64,000 bases of DNA from Arabidopsis thaliana (Eukaryota; Streptophyta; Magnoliopsida; Brassicales; Brassicaceae): contig NC_003070.9 of assembly GCF_000001735.4 (NCBI RefSeq), positions 11,898,001 to 11,962,000 on the forward strand, given 5' to 3'. The position numbers and the translations under genes were made by a program. Shown here piece by piece: positions 27,426 through 39,633 of the stretch. Each line of letters starts with the position of its first letter. Position 1 is the stretch's first letter. The notes below the pieces were generated by a model. That model was not told the origin of the DNA. It saw only the letters and a list, made by a program, of their open reading frames with translations, and ran no database searches.

Positions 27426-28908
27426 ATGGAAGATGCAGCGGAGCAAGAACGTGGTTTCCACGTGATCACCATAAGGAAGCAGATAGTCACGGCTGCTCTT
27501 CCCCTCCAAGACCATTGGCTTCCTCTTTCAAACCTCGACCTCCTCCTCCCTCCTGTCCAAATCAGCGTTTGCTTCTGCTACAAGAAACCACGTCATTTCT
27601 TATCCGTGGCTGAAACCCTAAAAGCGTCTTTGGCTGAGGCTCTCGTCTCCTACTATGCCTTTGCCGGTGAACTCGTGAAAAACTCCTCTGGAGAACCCGA
27701 GATTCTCTGCAACAACCGCGGCGTAGACTTCCTTGAGGCGGTTGCTGACGTGGAGCTCCGGGAGCTTAACTTGCATGATCCTGATGAAAGTATCGCCAAG
27801 CTTGTTCCGAAGAAGAAGCATGGAGTTATAGCTATTCAGGTAATATAACACCGAAATCATACTTTCATCGATTCAGTTTCAGAAACATATTCTTATAACG
27901 ACTTAACTAACTTGTATGTGTAATTAGGTAACTCAACTTAAATGTGGGAGCATAGTGGTAGGATGCACATTTGATCATCGAATTGCAGATGCTTTCTCCA
28001 TGAACATGTTCCTTGTTTCTTGGGCTGAGATCTCTAGATTCAATGCACCAATCTCTTCTGTCCCATCGTTCCGGAGATCTATACTAAACCCGCGACGACC
28101 ACTGATTATCGACTCATCTATAGACAAGATGTATATGCCTGTCACGTCTTTGCCCCTTCCACAAGAAACAACAAATGACCTAGATAATATCCTCACAAGC
28201 CGTATCTATTACATCAAAGAAAATGCGTTGGAAGATCTCCAAACTCTAGCAAGCGGTAGCTCCCCCAAGACTGGTTATGGTCAGAGGACGAAACTAGAGT
28301 CGTTCAGCGCGTTTCTATGGAAACTTGTGGCGAAACACACAGGAAGAGATCTAGTTTCGAACAAGAACTCGAAAATGGGTATTGTTGTCGACGGAAGGAG
28401 AAGACTTATGGAGAAAGAAGACAACACTTACTTTGGAAACGTTCTTTCCATCCCATTTGGTGGACAGAGTATCGATGACTTGATTGACAAGCCATTGTCT
28501 TGGGTGACCAACGAAGTTCACAGATTCTTGGAAGAAGCAGTGACCAAAGAACATTTCTTAAACTTGATTGATTGGGTTGAGATTCACCGCCCGATACCGG
28601 CAGTGTCGAGGATCTATAGTACGGGAACCGACGATGGACCAGCTTTTGTGGTCTCCTCCGGGAGGAGTTTTCCGGTGAACAAGGTTGATTTCGGTTGGGG
28701 CTTACCGGTTTTTGGGTCATACCATTTCCCATGGGAGGGAAGCTCCGGATATGTGATGCCGATGCCGAGTCCGGTGGACGACGGGAACGGAGATTGGGTG
28801 GTTTACTTGCATCTTACGAAAGGACAGTTAAAGTTCATTGAGGAGGAGGCTTCCCATGTGCTTAAACCCATAGACAATTATTATCTCAAGATTAACACCA
28901 TCAATTAA
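27426..28908 (+). CDS. HXXXD-type (BAHD) acyl-CoA acyltransferase
   Basis: Two exons, 27426-27839 and 27928-28908, encode 464 residues, a normal BAHD length. BAHD enzymes move an acyl group from acyl-CoA to an alcohol or amine in the cytosol, often hydroxycinnamoyl or acetyl groups in specialised metabolism. The catalytic HXXXD motif is HRIAD (in VVGCTFDHRIADAFSMN) at the start of exon 2. The structural DFGWG motif is present as NKVDFGWGLPVFGSYHF near residue 415. The single intron sits just before the HXXXD motif, as in many BAHD genes. It matches At1g32910 by position. The substrate cannot be read from sequence, so no symbol is given. Both strand-opposed frames inside it are shadows. Confidence 0.94.
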
Positions 28909-30771
28909 TTTAAACCCTAATCTCTTTTAGTTGATGTGTAAGTTAAAGCTACACTTATGGGTTTAGTTGTTGACTTCTGGTGCGTGTATTTATTGACATA
29001 TAAAGAAATGTGTAAGTTACATGTCAAGTCATACGTCTTTGGTAAAGCCATGAGTATGATGGCTTAATCTTTGTGTGAGATTGATGCCTTAAGGTTTTCA
29101 AGATCTGCTATTAACCTCAGGAAATCACTTTTAATCTCCTCAATCAACATATTGTCACTCATCTTGTAACCCTATATATACAAGACTGGGCTTTGGGCCA
29201 AAGAGAGCCTATCGAACTTTGGAGGCAACTTTATAAGAGATTTTGGAGGCAACTTAAAGAGCTTAATTTGTCCTCTTTTGTTACTTGATGTGCCCCTTGT
29301 CATGTCTTAACCATTTTGAGTCTTCTGAGTTTTTTTAAACATTAAAACTCTTTGCTTTGTCTCGCGTTTAAATTTTCTTCTCTTTTCTTGTATGGTTTTA
29401 CTAGAGAGTTTCTTGCACTTAGACGAAAAAGTAAGAAACACATGCACTAAAACCAACACCTAGGCTTACCCAAGTTTTTTTTTCTCTTAAATATATATAT
29501 TTGAACTATATATGAATATTTTGGCTTAGCTGAAAGTAGTAATATATATTTGATAAATCACATGATTTTATCTTCAAGCAGATCAAAACGAAACACAAAA
29601 ATACCAAAATACAAACACAACATGAGTTAACATGTTCGGTTGAGTCAGATTATCAAATAGCACACCATCCTTGTCCTTCACGCTTAAATGCGGATACCAA
29701 TAAACCTATTTAAAAATACAGAAATGGATCGAACCACATCTCATGTCCCGGTGAATCAAAACGTTCCAACAATGACCCAACGTTCAATAAACTTTTTTTA
29801 TTTAGTTTTCGAGGGTTTTAAAAGACGCAAAGAACTTTAGTCTTACGACATGGTCACATGTCTAAACAAGAGAAGGAAAAGCCATGTGAATGGGACCCCT
29901 CCTACTTGGAAAACAGAAGGCAACAAAATAAGATTCAATTCAATATCGACCCTCCAACTCCATTGCCTATCTACACAATTCAATTCAACCCAACTTGGAC
30001 CCCAAGATTAGGCTGATCAGCTTCTCTATCTTCAGCGCGTGTCTTCCACGCTCAACATACATTTATGATTTATCTCCTCTTTTTTTGGCTTGGATAATTA
30101 TACCGAAGCAAAGTTACCGAATCAGACCAAACCGGAATTTCGGTAATTTGGTTCCGGTTTCAATTTAGAACCCCATATTGTTACATGAACTGAACGCAGT
30201 GTTCGTCACTTCCAAACCAAACTGATCCAAAGGTTTGAATTCGGTTTAACTTCGGCTAGATTTTTCTTTAACCGAACAAACCTTTGTTTCCGAATTTTCA
30301 AACCGAACCTAACCGAAGTTCTCAATTTCCACCCTTAATAATTTTTATAATCACAAATATTTTTTTAATGAAAAGCCACCGCTATTTCTTTTGAAAGTTT
30401 CAACTAGATAGATTACACGTAAAGAAACGAATTCTATAACTTGGTTGGATTGATTCTCTTCTAGAACTTTCAAAACTTTTCGGTGATTGTCAATATTTGT
30501 ATGATTACCGTTAAATACGGGGAAAAAACCATGTGAATTACTTGTACATGACTCTATCATGTAGTATCTGACATTTCCTATCTCCCAAGTTTTGCAAATT
30601 GTCATGACTTTCACGCTAACGAAAAAGACATAAACAAGAGGAAAATGGAAAAAAATCTAAGCGCGTGACATCTCACGTACCAAAGAAGCAACTTGGAAAT
30701 TGGAACGTAGAAGAAAAAAAGCCACTCAAATTCTTCACGCTTTCCTTTATTTATTCAACACGGTCTCGTTG
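28909..30771. other. Intergenic region
   Basis: 28909-29100 is probably the acyltransferase 3' untranslated region. From 30110 to 30340 a stretch rich in accgaa/ttcggt words forms weak inverted pairing and looks like an old repeat fragment. A CGCG core (CGCGTG at 30662-30667) lies about 240 bp upstream of the small gene at 30901. No coding region is supported. Confidence 0.45.
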
Positions 30772-30780
30772 TATATATAA
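30772..30780 (+). promoter_or_regulatory. TATA box of the first small paired gene
   Basis: tatatataa lies about 120 bases upstream of the ATG at 30901 and just downstream of ttcaacacggtctcg. A near copy of that sequence (ccaacacggtct) precedes the TATA box of the paralogue at 33227. Confidence 0.6.
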
Positions 30781-30900
30781 ACAAAACCTTCTTCGTCATT
30801 CTAAATAAGAACACACAAAGATCTTTCTAAAGTTCTAAAACATCTCTCTCTCTCTTTCTCTAGAAATTTCAAAGTCTCTTCTTTTCTTTTCTATTTGATC

Positions 30901-31137
30901 ATGAATTCTATGTTCAGTGCCTTCGACGCTCTCTTCGCAGAGGTCATGGGAAAGAACCTTATGGCTTCTTCGTTTACTGCTACTACCGCAACAACCAAAC
31001 CTGCCGCCGCGCCGCAAACACAAACGCAGGAGAAGGCAAACGCAAGTAGCAAGAAGATAGGTTTGGTGCAGAAGATTCCGAGGTTTGCTTTGGAGCTTGA
31101 TGGTCTTCACTGCTTCGAAACAATAGTCCGTTCTTGA
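30901..31137 (+). CDS. Small stress-type protein of unknown function, paralogue A (78 aa)
   Basis: An intronless 78-residue protein, At1g32920 by position. It begins MNSMFSAFDALFAEVMGKN, has an Ala/Thr/Pro/Gln-rich middle, and ends PRFALELDGLHCFETIVRS. No signal peptide or membrane segment is evident; the N-terminal stretch may form an amphipathic helix. The paralogue at 33332 shares both ends almost exactly while the middle differs, which indicates coding constraint on two short motifs. I do not know a biochemical function. From memory, At1g32920 transcripts respond to wounding and other stresses. Confidence 0.88.
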   Translation: MNSMFSAFDALFAEVMGKNLMASSFTATTATTKPAAAPQTQTQEKANASSKKIGLVQKIPRFALELDGLHCFETIVRS

Positions 31138-31631
31138 TTTGATTCGTTCTTGGTTCTTGGCTTCAAGATCAGAAACTTAGAATCTGAGTTTCTTATATTT
31201 TTATTTATTTTATTAATTCATTATAACATGTGATTGTGAATACGTTTTGGAATTTTGATATTGATCGATTTGATCTAATTATATATTTCTTGGATTCTCC
31301 GATTTTGTGTTCATATTTCTCCGGTTCTGGCTAGATGCAAGGGTTTCGGTCCGGTTAACAAAATTTAGATTTGGTTTTAATTTAGATTTAACTTATTTTG
31401 AAGTTATATCAAATCAGACAAGTACTTCTGAAAATCGAATTCAAAGTAAACAACCATCTATTAAGTAGATCTTAATTTTTTAAAATTAAGAACCTATTAA
31501 TTAACATAAATAAAGAGTTTGGAGTTTGAACCAAACCAAAAGCGAGATTAGGTAAAGGTTACCCTACTTGATGAAGTGGCCTAGTTTCATGGTTCTTTGA
31601 AAGATAATTTTATTATAATAAATTGGTGTTT

Positions 31632-31673
31632 CACCAAAAAAATAAAAAAATAAAAAAATAAAAAATAAAAAAT
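31632..31673 (+). repeat. (AAAAAAT)n tract, possible retroposon tail
   Basis: After the words ggtgtttcacc an aaaaaaataaaaaaataaaa tract follows. The LINE remnant ending at about 60237 also ends in cactcacc followed by A-run. This may be the 3' end of a short, old LINE or SINE, but the body and duplication could not be defined. Confidence 0.35.
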
Positions 31674-32636
31674 GGCATCTAAGCAAATGAAAGAAAGATA
31701 AGTGGAACTTTTTTTCTTTTCTTTTGCCTTTAACTTAACATTATGTTACAATTCTAGGCTCAACAATTTCGTCGCATAAATAAAGTTTGCCAAGGTGTTG
31801 GTTGTTGGATGTAATATATGAAAAATTCTTGAGCAAAAAAAGATGAAACTATTCAAACAAAATCCATTAATAAAAACCATCAACAGATCAAGTAATCAGA
31901 ATTCACACTTCCGGTTCAATGATGAATCCTACAAGCAGTGTAACGAGCTAAAAAGATAATATATTATTCAAAGGTTGTAGTTGAAATTTTCAGCAAATAT
32001 ATATTGTAGCTGAGTAACTTGAATGATCTGGTCTATAGGTTTGTTCATGTTTAATTCGTATTAGCTAACTCTACGGTAAGACTTTTGAAAAGTCAATAAT
32101 AGTGTTCTCATAAATATTTGGTATGAATTGCAATAAAAAAAACAATAAATGAACATTTTTCAATTAAAAGTCAATAAACATTTTCTGCATTACTATAAAG
32201 TATAAACTAGATAGTTCTCCAAAGATCATACTAGACAACTAGTCACTATGATGAAGAAAACAAAAGAAGACAACTAGTCACTATTCAATAGTGGTGTGTA
32301 ATCGCAATATTTGAAACTGTTCACCGACAAAGATCTCTCGTTGTTAATCTGCAACGTTTTAACTTTTGAAGGATGCGTCGTCGTCTATTCGTCGCAAAGT
32401 AGTCAAACATTTGTTTAAAAAATTGAGTTAGCCTTTATTTTGCTTTTTTGACCTTGCCCTTTACTTTTTTTAAGTTCCAAGTTAAATTATTTTTACCAAG
32501 CAAACAAATGGCCTAATTTTGGTTGAGTTTATTTGTTTTCCTAACGAAGCAAATGACCTAATCGACACCAAAAGAAACCAAACAAAAGTCTATTTAGACT
32601 ATAGTTTATAGATTTTTTTAATATATATATTTATCA

Positions 32637-32787
32637 AAGCGGATATCCGCAAATATTTAAAAAAAAAATCCGGATATTCGAAATTCCGGATATTTAGAAA
32701 TTTTCGAATCAAAGCAAATTATAAAATCAAGTATTCGGTTAAAACGAATCGAATAACAAATATTATAATTTTTTCGGATATCCGCTT
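32637..32787. mobile_element. MITE-like element with 13-bp inverted ends
   Basis: 32637-32649 (aagcggatatccg) is the reverse complement of 32775-32787 (cggatatccgctt). The left end continues into the 12-bp palindrome gcggatatccgc. Between them are more self-complementary ccggatat/atattcg words, so the 151-bp unit can fold strongly. There is no clear target-site duplication. Confidence 0.4.
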
Positions 32788-33065
32788 CGTGCCCAAACCT
32801 AGTTTTCACAAACCAAAACACAAAACCTGAATATCTTCCACCCCTAAATCCTACATCAGAATAACAATTACCTATAAAAAAACACAACCAATTCAAAATC
32901 CATTCCTCTTCTATAAAAAGGTTACCAACTTACCATTAATTAATTAGATGATAGATGAAAAATTATGTTCACCAAAGTCCAACCTAAAAAAACAATGTAA
33001 GGTCATCTCGTCTTTGTCAAATCGCCACATCTCACGCTAAACCAATAAACCGATTGAGAAAATTA

Positions 33066-33093
33066 GGTCAAACTCGCGTTTGTTCACACGCGC
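33066..33093. promoter_or_regulatory. W-box plus two CGCG (CAMTA-type) boxes upstream of paralogue B
   Basis: ggtcaaa (W-box TTTGACC on the minus strand) at 33066-33072, CGCGTT at 33075-33080, and ACGCGC at 33088-33093 are clustered about 240-270 bp before the ATG at 33332. CGCGTT is the core of the rapid stress response element bound by CAMTA factors. Function is inferred. Confidence 0.5.
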
Positions 33094-33226
33094 TTTTAAA
33101 ACAACAACAAATTGGAAAATTTCAACTTTTGGACTAACTCGGATCCAACTAGGATTCTTCTCTTTCCTTATCCAACACGGTCTTTTTTCGTCGCGTCTTT
33201 ACAAAAAAAAAAAAAACTAAAACTCC

Positions 33227-33234
33227 TATATAAA
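33227..33234 (+). promoter_or_regulatory. TATA box of the second small paired gene
   Basis: tatataaa lies about 100 bases before the ATG at 33332, the same arrangement as in the paralogue at 30901. Confidence 0.6.
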
Positions 33235-33331
33235 CAAAAAAAACCAAACCTTTTTTTTTCTTCTCATTCAATCTTTGTTCCTTTCACCAAAACCCATCAA
33301 AGATCTTTTTTTTTTCTCAATTATTGTGATA

Positions 33332-33586
33332 ATGAATTCGATGTTTAGTGCCTTCGACGCCATGTGTGCAGAGATTATGGGAAAGAAAGTCACCGCTGCT
33401 TCTTATGTCTACCGCTCTGAACGCAATTCTGCTTCTTCTTCTTCTTCCGTCGGCGGTCAAAACGCGTCTTTGTCTCTCAAGAAAGATGAAAAAGCTTCAA
33501 AGAACATGGATTTACCAACGAAGACACCGAGGTTTGCTCTTGAGCTCGATGGTCTTCATTGCTTCGAGACTATAGTTCGTTCTTGA
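33332..33586 (+). CDS. Small stress-type protein of unknown function, paralogue B (84 aa)
   Basis: An intronless 84-residue protein, At1g32928 by position. It begins MNSMFSAFDAMCAEIMGKK and ends PRFALELDGLHCFETIVRS, matching paralogue A in the last 19 residues exactly and in the first about 19 with few changes. The middle is Ser-rich and unlike that of A. Same strand, no intron, and similar TATA context point to a tandem duplication about 2.4 kb apart. Function unknown. The invariant C-terminus ending in -IVRS is the likely functional motif. Confidence 0.88.
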   Translation: MNSMFSAFDAMCAEIMGKKVTAASYVYRSERNSASSSSSVGGQNASLSLKKDEKASKNMDLPTKTPRFALELDGLHCFETIVRS

Positions 33587-33979
33587 TCAATATCAAGATT
33601 ACCAATTTTTGCTGAGTTTTTTTTTCTTTTTCTTGTTTTGTTCTGTTTCGATTCCTTTTATGTAAATACAATTTTGGAAGATTTAATTTCTTGATTAGAA
33701 TCATCATCCTTATGTGATTTGATTCATCGTTTCTGCTTTACTAATTCATGAATTTGTACATATATTAAAGAAAAAAGAAGACTTTTTGTTTCTGTTCTTC
33801 AGATTCTTTAGCAAAGAACCAAACTTTGCAAGAATTTAGGGTTTATGAGGCAAAAATTGGGACCTTTTAGATGATGTCTGTAATGTTAAACATGTAACAT
33901 CAATCATAATCATAACCTAGACTAATAATCCATAAGAAGAAGAAGAAGCTGAAAACTATACATTACAGAGAGAAAATAT
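33587..33979. other. Convergent 3' space
   Basis: 3' untranslated sequences of paralogue B (+) and GALT31A (-) meet here. Nothing else is recognisable. Confidence 0.6.
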
Positions 33980-36399
33980 TTAGAAACTACTATGCCAAAT
34001 TGCTCCATCGCCTTCACCACAACGTTGATGTACTTCAAGCATTCTATCTACGGATTTGCAGATTCCACTACAGCTCCAATCGAACGATGCTGCGCAAGGG
34101 TTTCCTGCTTGACCCTTCCACTCACAATCTGCATACAAACAAAAATAGTTACTAACTTGATGATTCTTGAATGTAATCTCATTTGCTTGTTTGATGTGTC
34201 ATGAGCTACGTTTTGTGTTTACCTAAAGGTGTTCCACAGCAGAGGCTTCTATCGTCGATATGTTCAACATCGAGACCAATGAACCAAGAACCTAAAGAGA
34301 CATCTTCATTTGCATACTTGTGAAGTAGTTGCCTGAAAGGATATGATGAAATTGTGTGAATCAACCTGTGTGGAGAATAGGAGAGGATGATTGTTAAGTA
34401 ATCTGAGCTGAGAGGGTTTACCGGTTAACTGAGATATAAGTTGCTAAATCTTTGGAGATTGCATAGATTTGTCCAGTTGCATGTCTGAAGTATTTGTTTC
34501 CTTCTTCACCAAACTTCCAATATTCTGGCTCATGGTATTTGACTCCTCTGCAACGCATTATCCGGAAAAAAAAGAGTCAACTCTCTGTGTGAAAACATGA
34601 GCTTGTGATAGATGTTGTTGCTTACTTTTGAGCAAGGACAGGTCCAGACTTCATGCAACCAATGTACACTCGCGGTTTTGATCTGTGGCGAGCCAATGTA
34701 GAACCAAGCATTCCTGGATGATGACTAAACTTTAACTAAGCTTTTCTTGGAACAGTATTTGTATGCTTTGAATTTGAAAGACATGAACTGACCGAGATTT
34801 ACGTGAACATCATCATCCACTTTGATGTAGAAGTCTGCATCCCATTTTGCAACAGCAGATGAGAAGTATATTTGGGTTTTAGATGATAATTCATGATAAC
34901 CTTCTATGTGATTCTGCAAGATTTAACTTTTCATCAACAAATAGAAAAGAACAGAGAAATATAAGCATGTGGACGAGAGTATTTACCAGTCGAAAGAAGT
35001 CTTTGTGTTGTTCTTCTTCAGCTTCAATGGTGTGGTCCAAGACTCCTCCAGGAGAAGAACTATTAGGAATAATTGACAATATGTAGATATCAAATAACAG
35101 TCAATATCTAGTCAATGTTTGAAACCAAAGACAATGTCAAATTCTACCTGTGACCTATAACAAATCTCATAATGATTCCCTTCTCTGTCTCTAATCTTTT
35201 CAATTCATCCCCTGCAAAAAGGTTGAACAAAGCAAAACGCTTTTTCAACACTTTTGTCACATATGCTATGGAAAAAGAAGAGCTGGTTTGTCCTTATTGA
35301 ACCTTTAGGAAGCCAAGTTCCTCTTATGGAGTCTCTTCGTTTTCTGCTACTGAAAGCAGTCATGATTCCCATCACAAAGAACATCCGAGGCCGAATCTTC
35401 GATTGGTCTGCTACTGTTTTTGCAACAGCTGGAGATCCATCTCTACCATCAGATCTTGCTGCTCGAGCTGTAGCTAGTTCTACCTCAAGAGAAGAAATTG
35501 TCTTGTCTAATGTCCTGTAGATAAAATGCATAATCAATACATGTACTGTGTACTACAAAGCCATCTTTAATATCAAAACAAATGGCACTTCACTTGATAA
35601 CATCATGAGTATGCGAAACTCGAGATAGAATGTCTCCTTCCTGAATAAAAGAAGCATGCCAAACTCAGATTAACTGCAATAAATTGGAACGAATCAGGTG
35701 ATGTAACACACAATGTCATATCTACTTACCTTGCTCTCACAATCAACAAGAGGATTAAGTGATCTAGATTGATCATTTTGCTCAGGTGAAGCTCTCTCAA
35801 TGCCATCTACGGTTTCAAAACTTGCCAAAAGCCTAACGAAAGAATAGATGTAAGATCAGAAGCTAGGACATTAAAGTGATATTCATCAACCTATAAGGGC
35901 TTAAAAGCTCAATATAGAACTCTTTGGATCGATATAGCTCTTGTTTTATCTTCTAAAATTGTCTAACTGTAACAAAAGGATCAAGCTTCTTCTAGACACA
36001 GAACCAATAAAAGCAAACTTGTAATAAGAACTAAAGCTACTAACACAAAAGAAGAATCACAACAAAGAAAAAAATCATCTTTTTCATTAGAGTAAACCAA
36101 CTTTATGCAAATTTCTGCATCAGAATGTTCCAGATTCACCAATGTAGAGACAGAACATACACTAGGAGAGACAAAGTTACAGACTTTTTTTTGCTACATC
36201 TAAACGAAATCCCCTAAATTTCATTAACAGTAACAGTAACAGCAGATTCCACAGCATTAGCAATGATGGAGAGAAAGAGAGAATGAAAGAACCTGTTAAC
36301 GACAAGAACACCAAGAAGGAAGCTAGAAATACAGAGAACAAAAACCCATCTAGCTGAAACACCAGAAGTTGCAGATTTCTGATACCTTCCCATTCCCAT
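33980..36399 (-). CDS. GALT31A: GT31 family galactosyltransferase, Golgi
   Basis: Type II Golgi glycosyltransferase. About nine exons run from the ATG at 36399 to the TAA at 33980-33982. Exon 1 encodes a short cytosolic N-terminus ([18 protein letters not shown]) and a membrane anchor ([18 protein letters not shown]). After a stem come the GT31 blocks: [20 protein letters not shown] (with RGTWLP), [14 protein letters not shown], the metal-binding motif [11 protein letters not shown] near 34800, and [20 protein letters not shown]. The end is Cys-rich ([19 protein letters not shown]). From memory it is At1g32930, reported as a beta-1,6-galactosyltransferase that extends arabinogalactan-protein side chains and is essential for embryo development. 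No defect was seen. Confidence 0.92.
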
Positions 36400-39300
36400 T
36401 TTTTCTTTAACTCTTTTCGAAAAAAAACTCTTTAATGAGAGAAGAGGAAAGCTAGTTTCTTTATTTTTAAGGTTGTCTTAGCGAAAACAACAGCTGAACT
36501 CATCAAAACGACATCATCGTCGTCTTCTTGGATGAGCAAAAAGAAAACAAAAAAAAACTCAAATTATGTCCGTAATTGATTCCTCCTTTTCTTTCTTTCT
36601 TTCTTTTTTAAAAATCTTTTTTTCACTGCACTCTGAATTTTGCAGTGGACTAAATTCTTAACAAGAAAAGGAGATTTTTTTTTGTTTATCTTTCTCTTTT
36701 GAGTTAAATCTTTTTATGCAGAATGCTTTTGTCTTTAATTTCGAATATGTGGTTTTTTGGTTGCTCAATCAAAAGTCATTATTGCTGGCGAAAGGAGTCG
36801 CGTGATTCGCAGCTTCACTGTTCTGTCCGTCCCAAGACAAAAAATTGCGAATTTCCAATTTTGCCCCTATATTCTCTATAATCTACAACACCACCAATTT
36901 GTTTTGTTTTTGGAATTTTAGATACTCTTCACTAGATCTGCTCTTCACGAAATTATTCTAAATATAAATTATATGTCAAAATTTCAAAATAAATAAATAC
37001 TACACATAGCTTTTACTATATATTATAATTTTTCTCGTTATACATATTCTTTTTTCTTTTATTTTGTGATACTAGGTAGAATCTCGAACGTAATAGATTT
37101 ATGTGATCTCTAATTAGGTGACGATTGTCTTTTTTTTTTCTCATCTATGTTAACTAATTTTCATTTTTGTTTCCTCTTATATTCGTACAAATTCTAACCA
37201 TACTAGATACTTTATGTTTGTTACATATACAAATAAAATGTCCATAACTTTGCTTAGTGTTGTGGATCTAAACCACTTTTTCTAGCTAAATTACATTGTA
37301 CTATGAGACAAAATCTAAGCGTGAGATTAGTTTAAGGGGCTCGACGTTATTAATCTTCATAAAATAGATCAATGTTTTGATGCAAAGATTAATATAATAA
37401 TTTATGTATCTTCGACTTTTTAATCATTATATTTAGACCAGGGTGGCCACCAAACTTCATTAAATATATATCTTATTCTGTATAATGATTAGTACCATTT
37501 CCCATCAATTTAACGGAATTATGGGTTGAATCTACAGATAAGCACGTTAATACTATATTATAAAGTTCCATACTTATTTCGGCCAAGGCACATTACTTTG
37601 AACCAAAGAAACATCTAAAGAAAGACGGTTGATTTTAAATTCTCTTAAATATGATATGCTACGTTATTCATCGACATGATCAGAATTGTCTTGAACATTG
37701 ATTAAATGATTATCATGAACTATTAAGGGACAGGGAAGTTTTTTAATGCTCAACTTTGTCATGGTACTCCTTCTATTAAGGCCTATGACAATAATATAGT
37801 TTATGAATCGAAACTAATAATCTAGAATTTATGCATTTTATGTATTTTTAGATATATATTTTTATCTTTAAAGCTAGATAAATGTCGATATATTATAAAT
37901 TTATAATGTGTTATATGTTAACAATAAAAGTAACTAGCCATTGAAAACAAAATATCGTTTCTGTATGTAATTGTAAAAAAATGTTGGATTTAGATAAAGA
38001 TTGTTGCTTTTAAAACCTGGAAAATTAATTAACATTTTAGACAGTTTTGTGTATTATAAACGGTCAGTTAATACAACTTAAATGATCTAATAGATATTCA
38101 TGTTTTGTAAAAGTCATAATTGTAAGGGACTAATTCTTTTGCCAGTAAGGAAGTAACACTATTTTTTTTTAAGCTAATATTAAATTATATTTAAAAGAAA
38201 TAAATCAACGTATATATAAATTAATACAAATTGTTTTTAAATATAGAAACAAAATAAATCATTCTTCATTGTGTGTCTTTTGACGCAAATGTTTTTTGAA
38301 GCAAATCAATCTTGTAAGTCTCCTTCATACTTCAACTCTCACCCATTTATCGTACTTAAATTTCAATAAAAGCACAAATAAACTAAATTTTTTTTAAACT
38401 AATAATATGGATTCTCAAAAAAAAAATAAAAAAAAAAATAGTAATTAAAATTCTCAAATTTCGAAAATAACAAAAATAAAAAATTCTCACCAAGCTCTTG
38501 GACGGGAGACAAGGATATTATAGTCAGTTTCGCAAGAAGACGAAGGTGTGGGGAATCATGCAGTGCTGCACAATTCGAAATTCAAAAAAGTGGGTTGCAT
38601 GTTCTTGAACCGGCTTTGGTCGAGTGATGACAAAATTGGACCAATTGGTAACCGGAAGAAAGAACAATTGAATAATCATATGATTATAATCTGTTCTAAG
38701 ACAATTCTAAATTCTTCAGAATACCATATTTTTAAGTTTTTTGTAAGAATATCATTATTAGCAATAATACTCTCTATACTGTACATACTTCAAAATTTAT
38801 GTTATCCTTTCATATTTTTTTGAGCAAAATTTTCTAAATTATCCTTATCTCTCACAAGTCACAAGAAGAAAAGTAAACTATCAAACCACAAATAATTGGT
38901 TTTTGTTGAGTAACTTAATTTATTCAACAAAAATATTCTAGCATAAAATATATTTTTAATCAAATGATTTCTGTTTCATGTAACATTTAAAATTAAGATT
39001 TTATCTTAACAATTAAAATTATCTTCCGCATTCAATCAATCAACCTAAGTCAATGGCTAATATTGACTCTTGAAGAGCTTATATTTTAAATGGGCCTTAA
39101 ATCCGAATCAAAAGCCCAATAAAGCTTCGAATCATCTTCTCCGATAGTATCACATCCTTCTTTTCTTTTTTTTCCTTTCATCGGAAAATTTCAGATGCTC
39201 ACAAATTTTGATTTCACGAACATGAGTTTGCAGAAGAAACTTATCTTTTACAAATTACAAAAACGAGTCTCCGTCGTGACGGTCGGCGACGGCGATTTCG

Positions 39301-39560
39301 TTCCTGCTGCGAAAAGATTAAACGATTATGTAGAAAGGATTGGCATGGAAGGAACACACTAAGTAAATCACTGCAGATACTTTGAATTCAATACTTGTTA
39401 AGGTTCGTGTTCTCATTTCCTTATTTCAATTTCGTTGAAAATTCTGAGAGAACAAAGCATTATTGACCACGCAAAAGACGAAATTGAGTTTGACGAAGAC
39501 GTTTTGATTTTCTTCTCCACTCGTTGTGATTTGGTCTGCAAGAAAACTAAATCACGTTTT
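36400..39560. other. Long AT-rich intergenic region upstream of the subtilase cluster
   Basis: 3.2 kb without a supported gene. 36400-36480 is the GALT31A leader. The remainder is AT-rich with A/T homopolymers (for example 38409-38440). From 39150 the composition becomes more genic, and 39342-39402 is the part of the SBT3.5 upstream region that is repeated before SBT3.3. Confidence 0.5.
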
Positions 39561-39568
39561 CTATATAA
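39561..39568 (+). promoter_or_regulatory. TATA box of SBT3.5
   Basis: ctatataa lies about 70 bases before the ATG at 39634, inside a proximal promoter homologous to that of SBT3.3 (aaatcacgttttctatata against aaacacgtttctatatata). Confidence 0.55.
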
Positions 39569-39633
39569 TTTAATGGTGCTTTCTCAAAAGTCTTCAAGTT
39601 AATTGCAAAATTGAAACACTGTTTTTGCTGGGA

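Larger units (their letters stand above)
31138..33065. other. Intergenic region between the two small paralogues
   Basis: AT-rich and without a supported gene. It contains a microsatellite-like retroposon tail at 31632-31673 and a MITE-like inverted repeat at 32637-32787, listed separately. Confidence 0.5.

Noticed and set aside
28406-28732. 108-codon frame antisense to the acyltransferase
   Set aside because: It overlaps a clearly conserved BAHD coding exon (DFGWG region) on the other strand. It is a shadow of codon bias.
38548-38823. 91-codon plus-strand frame upstream of the subtilase cluster
   Set aside because: AT-rich, low-complexity hydrophobic end and no recognisable motif. Not supported as a gene.
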